The notes: generated from the letters alone by a model not told the origin. A stretch of 64,000 nucleotides of DNA from Pachyseris speciosa (GCA_016490735.1 JAEMWC010000557.1:367501-431500); one strand, 5' to 3'. Shown: positions 1 to 11,001, numbered from the stretch's first letter. Numbers and translations are program-made.

Positions 1-1199
1 GAACCTCCTGAGTTGGGATAACTGCGGAAGAATGGCATTTTGCATGTCTCTATATGTTAACCTTACATAAATCAGCTGAATGAACGCAATGAAAATTTTG
101 CGCACATGGGATTGTTCGATTTTCCTTTGGGGAGACAGACAAAAAGTCTCTCTCTTATCGAAAACTCACCTTTTCGACAAGTTTATGCATATTCCGTTGC
201 AGAAGAATCCTTACAAGTTCAATAGTTGATGGTATGCAAAGGGAAAACGTGGTCGAGAAAATTAAGCAGAACCTATTTGTGTGATCATGCAACGAAGTGT
301 TTCGTAAGATCGAGCTGGAATCCGCCCGATATTATCGTAGCTGACTACTCACGATTCTGGGAGCATTAAGTTTCGTCATGAAAACTTCGATCTTCAATCT
401 TCAAAATCATGTTCTCGACCTTCGTTGACAACATATAGTTCGAAAATATAGCCTGAGTGCCTTTATTGATCTAAAACCATCTTTACCGACGCGTTTTTCT
501 GTCGCGACCGTCACATCACTCCACCTCTCCCCTCGCAAGTCCTTCGCTATAGAGCCTTCGCTATAGCCTGCGAACAAGTTCCGAGAGAGCTTGCTCGCAG
601 GCTGCCTTCGCTGTCGGCCGTTATAGATGTTACTAACACGTCAGTTGATATAGATTGGGAAAAATTCTTGTCGATTAGGTTTTCTATTTTTGCCAGTGGC
701 TCTGGTATTGATTTTCTGGACCTTGCTCAGTTGGGGCAGACACGCACATTGTTTTTGTTGATGTGAGATTTGCTCAGTGGATCGGAAAATACAGTAGCGG
801 GAACCTTTACTCTGGGCCAGTGAAGGTAACAAACAGAAGCTTATGCTTTTGGCACATATGTATGTATTTCTGGAGTTGTTTCTCTCTGTAAAGAATTCCC
901 GTGAACAAGCTACAAGTCAACGCTTGCACTTCGCAACGTGTTGCGAAGGTTTTGGAAATGGAATTAAGACTTTTTCGCAGTTTCTTGTCAATCTGAGGGA
1001 TTTCTGCATTTTTTTGGATACCTCTAGTCCGTCTTGCACTCACCCCAACAGTAGAGCTTGGTGCATTAACCATTTATCGTCCTTCTGGAAAGCAAATATC
1101 ACGATTTTACCGATTCTTTCGTGTTTTTGTTCGAAAATTGTCACTCGCGCCATACATTTTCCTTTAGCGAACTGCAATGTTTGTCCGAGTCACGGCGGG
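1..1199. other. No recognisable gene; one tiny foldback
   Basis: I see no convincing gene here. Open frames of 60-120 codons occur on both strands near 641-1205, but they show no recognised motif and no splice structure. At 566-602 there is a small inverted repeat beginning AGCCTGCGA, flanked by imperfect direct repeats CCTTCGCTAT and CCTTCGCTGT, which resembles the Mutator-type foldbacks further right. The DIRS-like element appears to start near 1200, and its 5' terminal repeat is not found here. Confidence 0.5.
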
Positions 1200-1542
1200 G
1201 GCTAATGTGACAAAATCTATTTTTAGTAATAGTGCGCGTCGCTATTGAGAGAGGTCGACTTAACTGGGGGGATTCTTTTCTTCAGTTGGAACACCGTACG
1301 CTAGCGGGTTAACTTAAGAAGGCAAACGATCAGAAGCGCCCCGTCCCCTCAACTTCAACGGCAGTTTTGTTTTGCCGCGAGTACCAGAAGGGTTCGTGCT
1401 CCCACTCTAAGGATCATTACGCCATTCTTAAAGAGAAAAGAAATGGCTTTGTCATATTTGTGCGGCTTGTTGGGTGAAGGACAAGGTCAAACAGATGCAT
1501 TCCGAATATTCAGATGACTGCCCAAACAAACCAAAAGAGTGA
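1200..1542 (+). pseudogene. gag-like remnant with Cys/His finger (DIRS-like)
   Basis: The frame ending at the TGA at 1540-1542 encodes a C-terminal Cys/His cluster: FCREYQKGSCSHSKDH from about 1370, then after a frameshift near 1447-1450 CHICAACWVKD from 1450. This spacing is typical of the nucleic-acid-binding tail of DIRS-type gag proteins. A TAA at about 1309 breaks the frame upstream. Only the C-terminal part can be recognised. The next frame begins across this stop, as expected for gag followed by RT in these elements. I assign it from position and the cysteine pattern only; the N-terminal part is not identifiable. Confidence 0.55.
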
Positions 1543-4133
1543 CGAGAAAACAGTACTTCCTTTCGTTTATCCAAGACTTTATTGTTGCCAGTACCCAGGA
1601 ATTTGGCGGTCAGGATTTTCCTGATTTTAACAGGAACTGTTTTCGGGGCAGTTGTGTTTTTAACAGGACATCTGCTCAGGCTCTCTGCGGTCATCAGGAC
1701 AATCCAGATCCTCACAGGACGCTTTTTCAGGAATTTTGTTATCAGGACAATCAGGATTTCTCCAGGATATCTTTTTCGGACTCGTGTGTACAGGAGACTC
1801 CGACTATTTGTAGGACCTCCTTTTCAAACAGTTGTGAGTTCCAACCGACATTTTCTCAAGAAAAAATATATGGTGATTGCGGCGTGACTGGCGTGGCTTT
1901 CAATCAGCAGGATATTGTTTCTTCTCTCGTTACATCTCGAACACTTTCACAGGACACTGGTGCTTGCTGTAACAGTGGGGATTTTAGTCTCGACATGGTT
2001 GCGCTTCACGAGCGTGTTTTTGCTTCTGGTCTACCTAATTACAGAGGATTACGGATAATATTAGTTTCAAAGCTCAACATTCCGCGGTGGAGGTCTTATC
2101 TCAGTGATTATCATGACAATGTTATCGTTGACTATCTTGAGTTCGGCTGGCCAGTGGGTTATGATTACGAACAGTACGGTTATTCCAAAGAAAGATTCTA
2201 CCGAACGGCGAATTATTCTTGACCTGAATTGGCCTTTGAACACGTCTGTCAACGATGGAATCGATAAATCGCTGCACGAAGGGGTGGAGTTTTCCCAGAC
2301 ATATCATACGGTAGATCACATCACTAGTCTAATAGCTCGGAAGGGACCAGTTTGTTTGATTTATAAATGTGATTTGCGCAAAGCCTATCGACAATTTTAC
2401 ATTGATCCTTATGACTTCCCATTATTGGGTTTTCACTGGAACGACTGTTACTATTTTGATGTCGTGCTCCCTATGGGTTTGTGGTCGGCCGCGATGGCCT
2501 GTCAACGCATAACGAGTGGTATTTCGTACATTTGTTCACGGCGGGGCTTTGACGTGTTAAATTATCTGGACGATTTTCAAGGCGTTGACGTTCCGGACAA
2601 AGCCGCAACTGCCTTTTGTTCTCTTCAATCCTTACTGGTCGAATTAGGAGTGGAAGAGTCGATGAGGAAAGCCTGTCCGCCGACTACATGTGCGACCTGT
2701 TTAGGGGTTGAGTATGATACTCTGGCCATGACGAAATCGGTTCATCCCGAACGTTTAATCGAGATTCAAGAGTTACTAAAAAAGGGGTCACACAAGACCA
2801 AGGCCACTAAGCGAGAGTTGCAATCGTTGCTCGGGAAATTGTCTTTGTTGTCGAAATGTGTAAAGAACAGTCGCATTTTTCTCATGTGAATTATTGAACT
2901 TCTTAAGCGCCTTAACCACAATCATCACCGAGTTTCCCTGAATTCTTGGTTTTCAGTCACGCAAGTAAAAAAATTAAATCATCTACCATTAGATAGATAA
3001 AGTCAAGAAATTGAGATGTTGTAGAAGAGTAATAAATAAACAACATACCAAAGTCTTGGGGCTGTGCGATATTCCGTACTCGAGTTATTCGGCAAAATGT
3101 ACTACTCAAAATTATAGAGTTTAGTATGGACATGCACGCCATGTTAGTGTCCCTCTGAGGGGCAGAAATATGGCGGCCGGAAACGTGTTAAAACATCTGG
3201 AATTTACTTTGGCTGTCTAAAAGGCATTCTTCTCTCTTTTGAGTTTGCATTGAGTTTGCATTTGCATTGCATTGAGTTTGCAAAGACGTTTCTCCTGTCA
3301 TGTTGGCTTTCAAACCTCAAAAACACAAGCTGAATCGATGTTTTCGTGTACGTGACATGCCTGTGAGCAGACATATGTATGTCACGCACTGTAAAAAACC
3401 TAAAATTCAAACTGCTCCATTTTAAAAACAAAGCACGCTACCGAGCTGAAAACATGCAAGCAGATATATTTCCAAAATGTCTTTTACGTGATGAAGCTTA
3501 AAATACAAAAATCTGTTTAATTTTGAATTTTTTTTTTCATGACGTCATGTGAAAACCAAGAATACAGAATTTCGAAAAGACATTTGTTGGTGGCTTGACT
3601 TTATTGCTGTCTACAATGGAGTGTCGATCATTCTGGATGTTACGTGGTCGGCTCCCGATTGTGTTTTCGAAACTGACGCTTGTTTGACAGGATGTGGCGG
3701 CATTTGTGGTAACACTGTTTTCCATGCACCATTTCCAGACTGGGTCCTTCAGCAATTTTCAGCCATTCATCAGTTAGAATTTCTAGCTCTCTTAGTTGCG
3801 ATTCGTTTGTGGGGCGCGCGTTGGACTGGTTTACGAGTGCAAGTCTACTGTTATAATACAGCCGTGGTTACAGTTATTAACTCCAGGAAGACGAGCGACC
3901 TATTAATGGGGAAAATTCTGCGTAACACATGGCTGCAAGTTTCTTCACAAGAGTTCGAGATCAGAGCGGTTCATTTGCCGGATGTAACTAACCGACTTGC
4001 AGACTATTTATCCCGATGGCATTTGGACGTGGCCAAGTATTCCGGACTTTGTGTCTCAGAATGTGGGGACGCTGGTTCTATTAGTGAGGAGACTGTCACT
4101 GATGAGTTATTCGCGCTCAATAGTGATTTGTAA
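1539..4133 (+). pseudogene. DIRS-like reverse transcriptase/RNase H, broken
   Basis: This would copy the element's RNA into DNA. An N-terminal segment (about 1990-2180) and the RT palm follow, with YLDD at 2563-2574 as the catalytic Asp pair. The frame then has a TGA at 2887-2889 and is cut at 2943 by a 620-bp insertion. It resumes at about 3566 with EFRKDICWWLDF and runs through RNase H: ETDA (first Asp), HQLEFLAL (Glu) and NRLADYLSRWH (last Asp). The third RNase H acidic residue, expected in a CDN motif, is Tyr (codon TAT at 3852-3854). Near 2180 some tens of codons that normally join the N-terminal segment to the palm are missing and the frame shifts. Five independent lesions make it a clear pseudogene. 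Confidence 0.85.
2943..3562. mobile_element. Short TIR element (CTTGG family) inside the DIRS-like RT
   Basis: A 620-bp insertion bounded by TTCTTGGTTTTCA and its inverse separates the RT palm from RNase H. It has no coding capacity. A second copy lies at 14768-15368 in the opposite orientation, and a decayed third at about 60470-60800. Shared internal blocks include the motif GTAGAAGAGTAATAAATAAA and a GCGATATTCCG stretch. The target duplication is not clear because the flanks read CTGAA and TACAG. This is a non-autonomous DNA transposon family; I could not assign the superfamily. Confidence 0.75.
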
Positions 4134-5126
4134 CCTCTGTTCTTTTACAGATGCTGAACGACTTCTGCTGGAGGAACACTTAAAGCGCACACGACTAAAT
4201 GCGTACGCACCAGGAACTCATAAGAACCATAGATCGCAGTGGAAAAGTTATTTAGCATTTTGTTTATATTTTGATTTTACACCAGTGCCTGCTACTGCTC
4301 ATGTTATCGCATTGTATTGTCAATTTCTTAGTCGATCCTTTACTCCGCAGTCTATTCGTAACTATTTAAGTGGGGTTAAACTTTTGCACTTAATGGCGGG
4401 TTTTGATTTCCCGTTCCTTCAGTCATACGAGGTTCGTTTGACTTTGAAAGGTATTCAGCGTACTGTTAAGCATACTCCTAATCGGACAGCTCCCATTACA
4501 CCAGATGTTTAGTTCAAGTTGGTTTCAGTTATCGACCTTGACGACGGCAAAGAGGTTACGTTTATGTGTGCCTTTCTTTTGACTTTTTTCCTCTTTGCTC
4601 GGGTTTCAAACATTATCCCCAAGCAGCATCTCGTTTTGACAAGTTCCAGCAGCTTTGTCGAGGAGATATTTTTGAGTGCCGGACAGGCTTGTTAGTGTTA
4701 TTTAAATGGTCCAAAACAATTCAGTTTGGAGAACGTAGATTGATGTTACCTTTGGTACGATTGGAGAATAATCCTATTTGCCCAGTGGCTATGTATTCGC
4801 GCATGATTAGCTCTTATCTTGCTCCTCCCTCGGCTCCCGCGTTCACTTATTCCTCACGTAGGGGTAATTTTGTTTCAGTGCACAAGGGTGAATTTATTCA
4901 ATTTTTGAGGGCTAAGTTGGCCCTTGCAGGGGTTTCTTTTCCACACTTATATCGTGGCCACAGTTTTCTAAGGGGGGCGGCCTCTTTTGCGTTTCATTGT
5001 GGGGTCCCAGGTTAACTTATACAGATTTTTGGCGACTGGGCGTCTGATGCGTACAAGACCTATTTAGAAATTTCGTTGCCAGCTAAGGTTCAAGTAGCCG
5101 AGCAGATGAAGCTTCGTCTTTTGTAG
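4102..5126 (+). pseudogene. DIRS-like tyrosine recombinase, broken
   Basis: This is the integrase of the DIRS-like element, joining circular DNA to the target by Arg-Lys-His-Arg-Tyr chemistry. The likely start is ATG 4102, overlapping the end of the RNase H frame by 32 bp as usual for these elements. The N-terminal SAM-like domain runs from LEEHLKRTRLNAYAPGTHKN to about 4500. Catalytic signatures are visible: ARVSN (Arg, about 4600), FKWSKT (Lys), HSFLRG (His/Arg) and GDWASDAYKTYL (nucleophile Tyr). A TAG at 4510-4512, a frameshift near 4625 and a TAA at 5013-5015 break it. Apart from these, conservation to the final stop at 5124-5126 is good, suggesting a fairly recent death. Confidence 0.85.
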
Positions 5127-5194
5127 AATACCTAGGTCTTGTATCGTTTGCTTCACAAGACAACCCTCCTCTTTTATTTGGGGTTCCTCGTTGG

Positions 5195-5322
5195 TGGGCT
5201 GAAGTTTCTTTTCCGGTTTAGTTTTTCTTGCATTTGTTTCTTGTACTGGAAATAAACTTCCTTTTCCAAAGAAATGTTGGGTGGTTGTCTTGTGTTCTGG
5301 TTAATTTTCTCTAGTGAGAATT
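5195..5322 (+). repeat. DIRS-like 3' direct repeat, copy 1
   Basis: This 128-bp block, from TGGGCTGAAG to TAGTGAGAATT, recurs almost unchanged at 5522-5649. It lies just downstream of the recombinase stop and corresponds to the first of the two terminal B repeats of a split-direct-repeat element. Confidence 0.8.
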
Positions 5323-5521
5323 GTTATATTTTTAGCCCAGCTTAAAATGATTAATTTGAGCTAGACGTGTTATTACATAATTCGTATTAATAGTTACTTA
5401 TTAACGGGCATTGTATATGTAGGGTGTTACGGGAGGGAGTGCCTCAGTTGCTATTGTTTATCGGTTAATGCACATAGTTTGATACCACGAGTTATTTTCT
5501 TCCCTTCCCTCCCACCCTATG

Positions 5522-5649
5522 TGGGCTGAAGTTTCATTTCCGGTTTAGTTTTTCTTGCATTTGTTTCTTGTACTGGAAATTAACTTCCTTTCCCAAAGAA
5601 ATGTTGGGTGGTTGTCTTGTGTTCTGGTTAATTTTCTCTAGTGAGAATT
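5522..5649 (+). repeat. DIRS-like 3' direct repeat, copy 2
   Basis: Second copy of the 128-bp terminal repeat, 327 bp from the first, with only a few substitutions (for example AAATTAAC for AAATAAAC). It marks the likely right end of the DIRS-like element. Confidence 0.8.
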
Positions 5650-7130
5650 AGAATCATTTGGTAACGGTATTTGAAGACATTTTACAAGCGTTTAAACGCA
5701 AGGCGGAATGTGACCGGCTATGAGTCAGGCGGTAACCACGACATTTTATTCTCCATACAAAGTCTTATATAGCGCTAAAATTCTCAAAAGTTGATGGTAA
5801 CCCAGTGCCGCCTGACTTTCTGCCTCACGCCACCCTTGTAAGAATGTTTTAAAGTACCTTCTCTCGTATCGTGAGCTTGGTCCGACTCTGTATAAAATCA
5901 TACCATACACGTTACAATTACAGAATTACAAAAACAGAAAATCCAACGGTCGAAAAAACAAATGATCAAATAGCGAAATCAGTTACATTGATTTGACTGA
6001 TTTGACTGCGGTGAAGACAGAGCAAGCACACACAAACTGAACGATAACGAACGAGATACATATTGCTAGATTCTCCAACAATTATGTTAGATTGATCGCC
6101 GAGTGTGTGGGGGACTTCTCCAGGCGGACCTACTCAAGCGGTAGGCACACTCGCCTAGCGAGCTGGCACCAAGACTCTACAACAACGGCTTTAATCTTCG
6201 GCTCTGATAGCTTAATTTACACATATTCTTCTAATACATTTGACTCTAAGTACAGCTAGTGCACCACAAACTTCCAGCGACTAGCTGAACAACCAACTTC
6301 TGACTAACAAATTTTAATTAGACTTAGAAGTCTGAATGTTCGGAATTAAATACTCTAAAATGTGCCCTAAAAGATTCGAAATTGGGAAATCATAGCCACT
6401 GAGGTTTTCGAAAGGTAGGAATTGCTGTTTTTGGCAGTCAAAAACGTCAGCTAGCATTTTCGGAAAGAAAATAGTTCTCTAGAGAGCTCGTGGAAAGTTC
6501 ATTTCGGCTTGCATTTTCTCAAAGGAAATTTCGAGCAAAAAAAATTTCAGCTAAGAGATCTGAAGAAATGAACTTCTTCTAGCTTATGAAAACATCCACA
6601 CTATAAGGCACTTAAAAATGCCTTTTTAGAACTTTTGGTTGATTTGACTCGTTGGGTGCCCCTGGCGCAACGAATATTGAACTTTCAAACAAATCACGGA
6701 GGTCCCAGACAAGATCAGCAGGAATTCCCAAACATGTCCACAGCGAGAACTTACTACTAACAATTAAACTACTATTCTTGTAAGCTACTATTATGTTTGA
6801 ATAAGTGTGAATAAACTGAACCTGAACTAGTAGACAAAATAATTTCACACAATTCATGCATGAACGAACCTTGAACCTTAAACAACGGGAATAAGAATTG
6901 TAACCATCAGCTTCATAATAAATCCAACGATCGAAAAAACAAATGATCAAATAGCGAAATCAATTACACTGATTTGACTGCGGCGAAGACAGAGCAAGCA
7001 CACACAAACTGAATGATAACGAAAGAGATACTTATAATAGCGAATAAACTGAGATCTCGAATTACTATAATCAAGTTTAAAAGACCCTATCAGCTAATGC
7101 TAAAAAACAATCAAAGAAGGAATTATGTTA
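5650..7130. repeat. Gene-free stretch with a 110-bp direct duplication
   Basis: No gene is visible. The segment at about 5938-6060 (ATCCAACGGTCGAAAAAACA onward) recurs at about 6911-7035, roughly 975 bp away, differing mainly by a short TGATTTGACTGA duplication. The piece 6410-6495 matches 43400-43490 in inverse orientation, and 6600-6665 matches 39240-39300 in inverse orientation. The stretch is therefore part of the dispersed, duplicated DNA that surrounds the LRAT units. Confidence 0.6.
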
Positions 7131-7131
7131 G

Positions 7132-7132
<1 letters not shown>

Positions 7133-7195
<63 letters not shown>
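7133..7195. repeat. (AT)n microsatellite
   Basis: About 31 perfect AT dinucleotide repeats just beyond the 3' end of the first Penelope-like remnant. Frames made of alternating Tyr and Ile here are artefacts of the repeat. Confidence 0.98.
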
Positions 7196-7197
<2 letters not shown>

Positions 7198-7199
7198 TT

Positions 7200-7985
7200 G
7201 ATTTGCAGAACTGTTGTCAGAGTGCTCAATAGAAAAACTAGAGCATTAATATTTGAAGACAGTCTGATCAACTGAAGATTTGACTTGGCATATTTATTAC
7301 TGTATAGTTTCGTACCGCACAACCTGTACGGCACTCATCAGATAAATAGCCAAATGTAAAATTACAACGTAAAGCTGGTAACTGTATATACAGGAGGAGT
7401 GGAAAAGTATTAGATTACAACGGTTTCTACTTCTTAACAATAGACGCTTAAAATCCGCGTGACAATGGAAGTAAGCGTGACACTGACATTTATGTACTTA
7501 AGATGACCGGAAAAGTTTAAATTTACAACGGTTTCTGTTTCGGATAAACAACGGACACATTAAAATGGGGGTTATTACCTCCCAGTTTTGAAATTTTTGA
7601 GGAGAAATTTGTTTGCGTGTCTACAGGAAGTAATAAGTTCATTACGTTTGTTCAAGGTGGCTAAATCAGGCCTGCAAATTATAAAATACTTCTCCCACAG
7701 ACACAAATTACATCGATTGAAAGCGGGGTTGTACGAAGAAGCTTGCTTTAAGATCTTCCAAGATATCCTAAAACCTGTTTTAGTGTCTTTCAACTGCCAA
7801 ATATGCTTACTGAGTTCTGTGTTGAGTCTCTTGCTTGGATTGGTGAAAGAAGCTTTGTGGTTTGTGAATCTAGTTTTGAAGGAGTTTTCAGTTAGGCCTA
7901 CGTAGGTTTGGTCGGGCAACAGTGATATCTGAAGACAGCAAGCCCGACCAAACCTACGTAGGCCTAACTGAAAACTCCTTCAAAA
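7200..7985 (-). pseudogene. Penelope-like element, 5'-truncated GIY-YIG end
   Basis: The frame 7919 to 7575 on the - strand encodes the C-terminal GIY-YIG endonuclease of a Penelope-like retroelement. It starts at TYVGLTENSF and contains the Arg-rich helix (FKTRFTNHKASF), an N-T-E-L-S-K-H-I-W segment, and the terminal [26 protein letters not shown] block. The GIY half and all of the reverse transcriptase are missing. The truncation point coincides with a 43-bp inverted repeat (7874-7916 and 7943-7985). The 3' untranslated part runs down to the (AT)n tract. Confidence 0.8.
7874..7985. repeat. 43-bp perfect inverted repeat at a Penelope-like 5' end
   Basis: Arms 7874-7916 and 7943-7985 are perfect inverse copies around a 26-bp spacer. 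The left arm is the GIY-YIG coding end of the truncated Penelope-like copy, so the right arm is an inverted piece of the same element. Inverted 5' pieces are a known outcome of Penelope-like insertion. Confidence 0.85.
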
Positions 7986-7989
7986 TATA

Positions 7990-8975
7990 ACTAGTAGAGG
8001 AAAAATTGAACTCTTCATCTGCTATAAAAGTGCTCAATGGCTAAACCAGAGCTTTGTATAGAAAGAAAGTATGTGGAGACGGACTACATCAAACACATAT
8101 ATTTGCTACTCCGAGTTTCATGCTTCTCTCGAAACAATCATCAGGCAACTGCCCGATAATGACGAATACATACAAGATATGTACATTTGAAAAGTAGGAA
8201 CAATACCTTCTAGCGTGACGTGTCAAGATACAATTGGTTTAAGCAAATACAGTATTCAATAGAAATTTTTTCGAATGTCTACAGATTGATGTCAGTTCAT
8301 TTCTGTTGTTGAGGGTAGCCATTTCCGGTTTACAAATAATGAAGTACTTCTCCCACAGACACAAATTACATTTTTTGTTAATGTTTGAATACGATCTTGC
8401 TTGTTTTACAATACGCCATTTGATTTCATAATTAACTTTTCTGTCCTTCAGGCTCCATATAAATTTACTTAATTCAGTTGCATTCTTGTAACGTTCATTC
8501 CTGAAAGAGCACGTATGGTTTCTATAGCGTTCCTTGAATTGAGTGTCGCACAGGCCAATATATGTCACTCTTGTGTTTGGCGTGGTGACCTCAGCTTGGT
8601 ATATGATGTTTTTTACGTTGCAATTTCCGCTCATGGGGCAAGAGGTCTTGTTCCGGCAATTACAGGCGGTTTTGGTTTCATCTGAGGGCTTTAAGGATTT
8701 ATTAATTTCAACTTTGTTGTGGTTGGAGATAATGTTTTTGACATTGGTCATGCAGCTGTAGCTCAGTTTTAGAGTGTTGCGGTTGAAGATTTTGTGGAGT
8801 GGGTTTGATCTAGGGAAGTGTTGATCAATGAGGGAGAGAAAAGATTTGCCTACATTCGTTTCGACATTCTTACTGTACGGTGGGTTGAACCATGTAATGT
8901 TTCTTTGGCGGTTTCTGTTGGCTCTTGGTGCTTCGCTGGTTCTGTCTATGTAAGACAATTTATGCTTGTAGCCAC
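7990..8975 (-). pseudogene. Penelope-like element: linker plus GIY-YIG endonuclease
   Basis: A 239-codon frame (8958 to 8239, -) encodes the end of a Penelope-like protein. It begins downstream of the RT fingers and palm, with [21 protein letters not shown] and a Cys-rich linker ([20 protein letters not shown]). The GIY-YIG core follows: [31 protein letters not shown], and the terminal [22 protein letters not shown] block. The linker and endonuclease frame is intact, but the RT catalytic region is absent, so it is 5'-truncated near 8975. The 3' untranslated region continues to about 7990. It is a different subfamily from the neighbour at 7200-7985, from protein divergence. Confidence 0.85.
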
Positions 8976-8997
8976 TAATATATATTATCTATATATT

Positions 8998-9326
8998 ATT
9001 TTTCCGTAGCCTCAGCTAAACTTTGGAATGCACTGCCGCTGGAAATCCGTTCAAGCGACAATTTGTCGCAATTCAGGCGCAATCTTAAAACACATCTTTT
9101 TAGGAAAGCCTTTTTCTAGATAATTTATTATTGGTTAGTTAATTAATTAGTTTAATAGGTAGGTAGGTGATTAATTAGCAAGTTAGTAACTTTTTATTAG
9201 TTTTTATTTTGATTTTTACAGCTTGGTTATTTTATTAGTTGGTTCATTTTACTCATGTTTCAGATTGTAAAGCGCTATTGAATAGCGATAGAAATAGCGG
9301 TATATAAATAAAGTATTATTATATGA

Positions 9327-9370
<44 letters not shown>
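8998..9370 (+). mobile_element. CR1/L2-like LINE 3' end with (ATT)n tail
   Basis: Short coding end (ASAKLWNALPLEIRSSDN to the stop at about 9118), then a 3' untranslated region ending TAAAGCGCTATTGAATAG, TATAAATAAAGTATT and an ATT-repeat tail. This end structure is typical of CR1/L2-group LINEs that prime on short tandem tails. Only the last 40 or so codons remain. Confidence 0.75.
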
Positions 9371-9372
<2 letters not shown>

Positions 9373-9374
9373 AG

Positions 9375-9487
9375 AGAAGTTAAAGATATTGTGCATCAAA
9401 TGGTAACTCGGAAAAAAATCCGAGCCCATGCATGGGGCTCGGATTTTTTTCCGAGTTCCCATTTGATGCACAATATCTTTAACTTCT
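9375..9487. repeat. 113-bp near-perfect palindrome inside an (ATT)n tract
   Basis: The arms (9375-9430 and 9431-9487) meet without a loop at CATGCATG and are nearly perfect inverses starting AGAAGTTAAAG. ATT repeats lie on both sides, so it was inserted into, or grew within, the LINE tail. The inner part (ACTCGGAAAAAAATCCGAG) resembles the tail of the tRNA-like SINE at 33440-33470. Confidence 0.9.
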
Positions 9488-9534
9488 ATTATTAATATTA
9501 TTATTATTATTATGTAATAAAACAAAACAGAACT

Positions 9535-10900
9535 GTGGGATTAATTTCTATTGACTCAAAGCAAGGTTTCTTGCGCTGAAACATTTTCAACGTTCCCGCA
9601 ACGCCTTCAATCGTAAAACTGTCGGTCACGTGGTCGTAAGCCACCTGACCATCCTTTGTAGGAGAGCCCTTATTCTCTTACATTTTTTTGATTTCTACGG
9701 TTTCATCATCGTACATAAGAAACACCTCAATTTCTTACAAGGAACTGCTAGAGCTTGGTTTTCGTAGGTTTGCCGCTTTATAAGTGTTTTTTTCGAGACA
9801 TTTTCCGCTGCAAAAGCCCCCAGGCTGGTATCATTAAGCTAGAATGTGGATAAAGGCAAGCCTCTGAAATAAAACAGAGATGAGAGGTGGTTTCATGCTG
9901 ACTGAAACGTCAAACATGGCAAAATTCGCGAGTGAGGTCGTCTCTCTCGTCGTTTTGTGAATGGACTATAGGACCTACCAAGGCAATTTAGGCTAAGTTT
10001 TGGCTGGTAAAAAGTTCGATCAATCCATATTTTACTGGTAGCACTGGGTTGCCCGACACTTTGAAATAGGAATGGAAGAGTTGTATGCTCGCGTATGGCT
10101 GATTTACCCAGAATTCTTTTCGAGCGTGAACGAGGCAAGTTGAGATATGCGAGACTGACTCCAATAAAATGGTTAAAGCGTGGACCGCAGAAAAAGTGAG
10201 AGGAAACTTTCCATCAGTAAATGTAGAATTTTTATATTTGGGCAATGTTTTTTTATTGAAAAGTTGACCACAAAAATGTGTAAATTTTGGTGTTGTTCTT
10301 TGGCGAAAAGACTAGAATTTTGGGCTTTGCTGCCAAACGAACGGTGATATGCAGCGGGATTCGGGTATTGTAGTTGGTTTTTTTGGCAGTTATCATTGCA
10401 AAACAAACCAGTTGGTGCTATCCAGCCATTATCATAACATTCTGACAAAATTAAACAAATAAATCGTCAAACCGAAAGCGGTATTTATCGTCAAAAAAAA
10501 AAACAAAAAACAAAAAACAAAAAGGGTTAACCGGTTGTCGTCAGAAAATTGCTTTATTTCCAAATGCTTAACAAGTTGAATTATCGTTCGCCAGCGAACG
10601 GCAATTAGCAGAACAAATAAAAGGATTGAAGGAATTTAAAGGTTAAATGCTTCTTGTCTTGTTTATCACGCAAGTGGAAATCGTTAGCATGGTCCAAAGA
10701 TTCTCTTTCCTTTTTTCGTCTCGGATAAAACAGGTATCAAAGCACTGACATCAGCATTCAGGCTGCTCTTATATTTTGGTGAAAAGTCTCGTGGATATTC
10801 TTTTTGTGAAAGGGAGACCCTACAACTCCTTTCAAGCTTAAGTCGGAAATCCCTCACTTCCCCAGAAGAAAACGAAATATTCTCTTATACATAGTTCAAG
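9535..10900 (+). repeat. 5' flank of LRAT1, shared with other LRAT units
   Basis: This has no gene of its own. The portion 9930-10330 matches 47510-47920, 9540-9660 resembles 31345-31440, and 10545-10890 matches 32400-32735, 47930-48200 and (last part) 58030-58110. The conserved blocks include TTATCGTTCGCCAGCGAACG and CTTCTTGTCTTGTTTATCAC. Being retained in every unit upstream of the LRAT start, the stretch probably carries the promoter and first exon, but I see no certain TATA box or start site. Confidence 0.7.
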
Positions 10901-11001
10901 GTATGAAACAAACTGTAACCAACATGTTTTTACGTCTATTAAAAAAAATACTAAAACCCTCACATTTATAACTTATAACAAAAGGAAATTTTTCAACCTA
11001 G
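10901..11001 (+). other. Predicted 5' UTR intron of LRAT1
   Basis: The donor TTCAAG|GTATGA and acceptor TTCAACCTAG bracket 101 bp ending 11 bp before the ATG. The same donor and acceptor positions are kept in LRAT3 (58113-58214), and the acceptor is kept in LRAT2 (20867). Conservation of the sites across copies supports a short intron in the untranslated leader. Confidence 0.6.

Larger units (their letters stand above)
1200..5649 (+). mobile_element. Degenerate DIRS-like (tyrosine recombinase) retrotransposon
   Basis: The order is a gag-like zinc-finger remnant (about 1200-1542), reverse transcriptase and RNase H (1539-4133), tyrosine recombinase (4102-5126), and a pair of 128-bp direct repeats 327 bp apart (5195-5322 and 5522-5649). 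Elements with this order integrate as circular DNA using the recombinase and make no short target duplication. The doubled 3' repeat is what a split-direct-repeat (PAT-like) terminus would give, with 5323-5521 as the middle piece. The matching 5' piece was not found, so the copy looks 5'-truncated. Every frame is broken by stops, frameshifts, an internal deletion near 2180 and a 620-bp insertion at 2943-3562, so it cannot move by itself. Confidence 0.85.

Noticed and set aside
843..1205. 120-codon + frame left of the DIRS-like element
   Set aside because: No motif, no continuity with the gag remnant, and competing frames on the other strand.
7013..7334. Tyr/Ile-repeat frames on both strands
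   Set aside because: They owe their length to the (AT)n tract; no other support.
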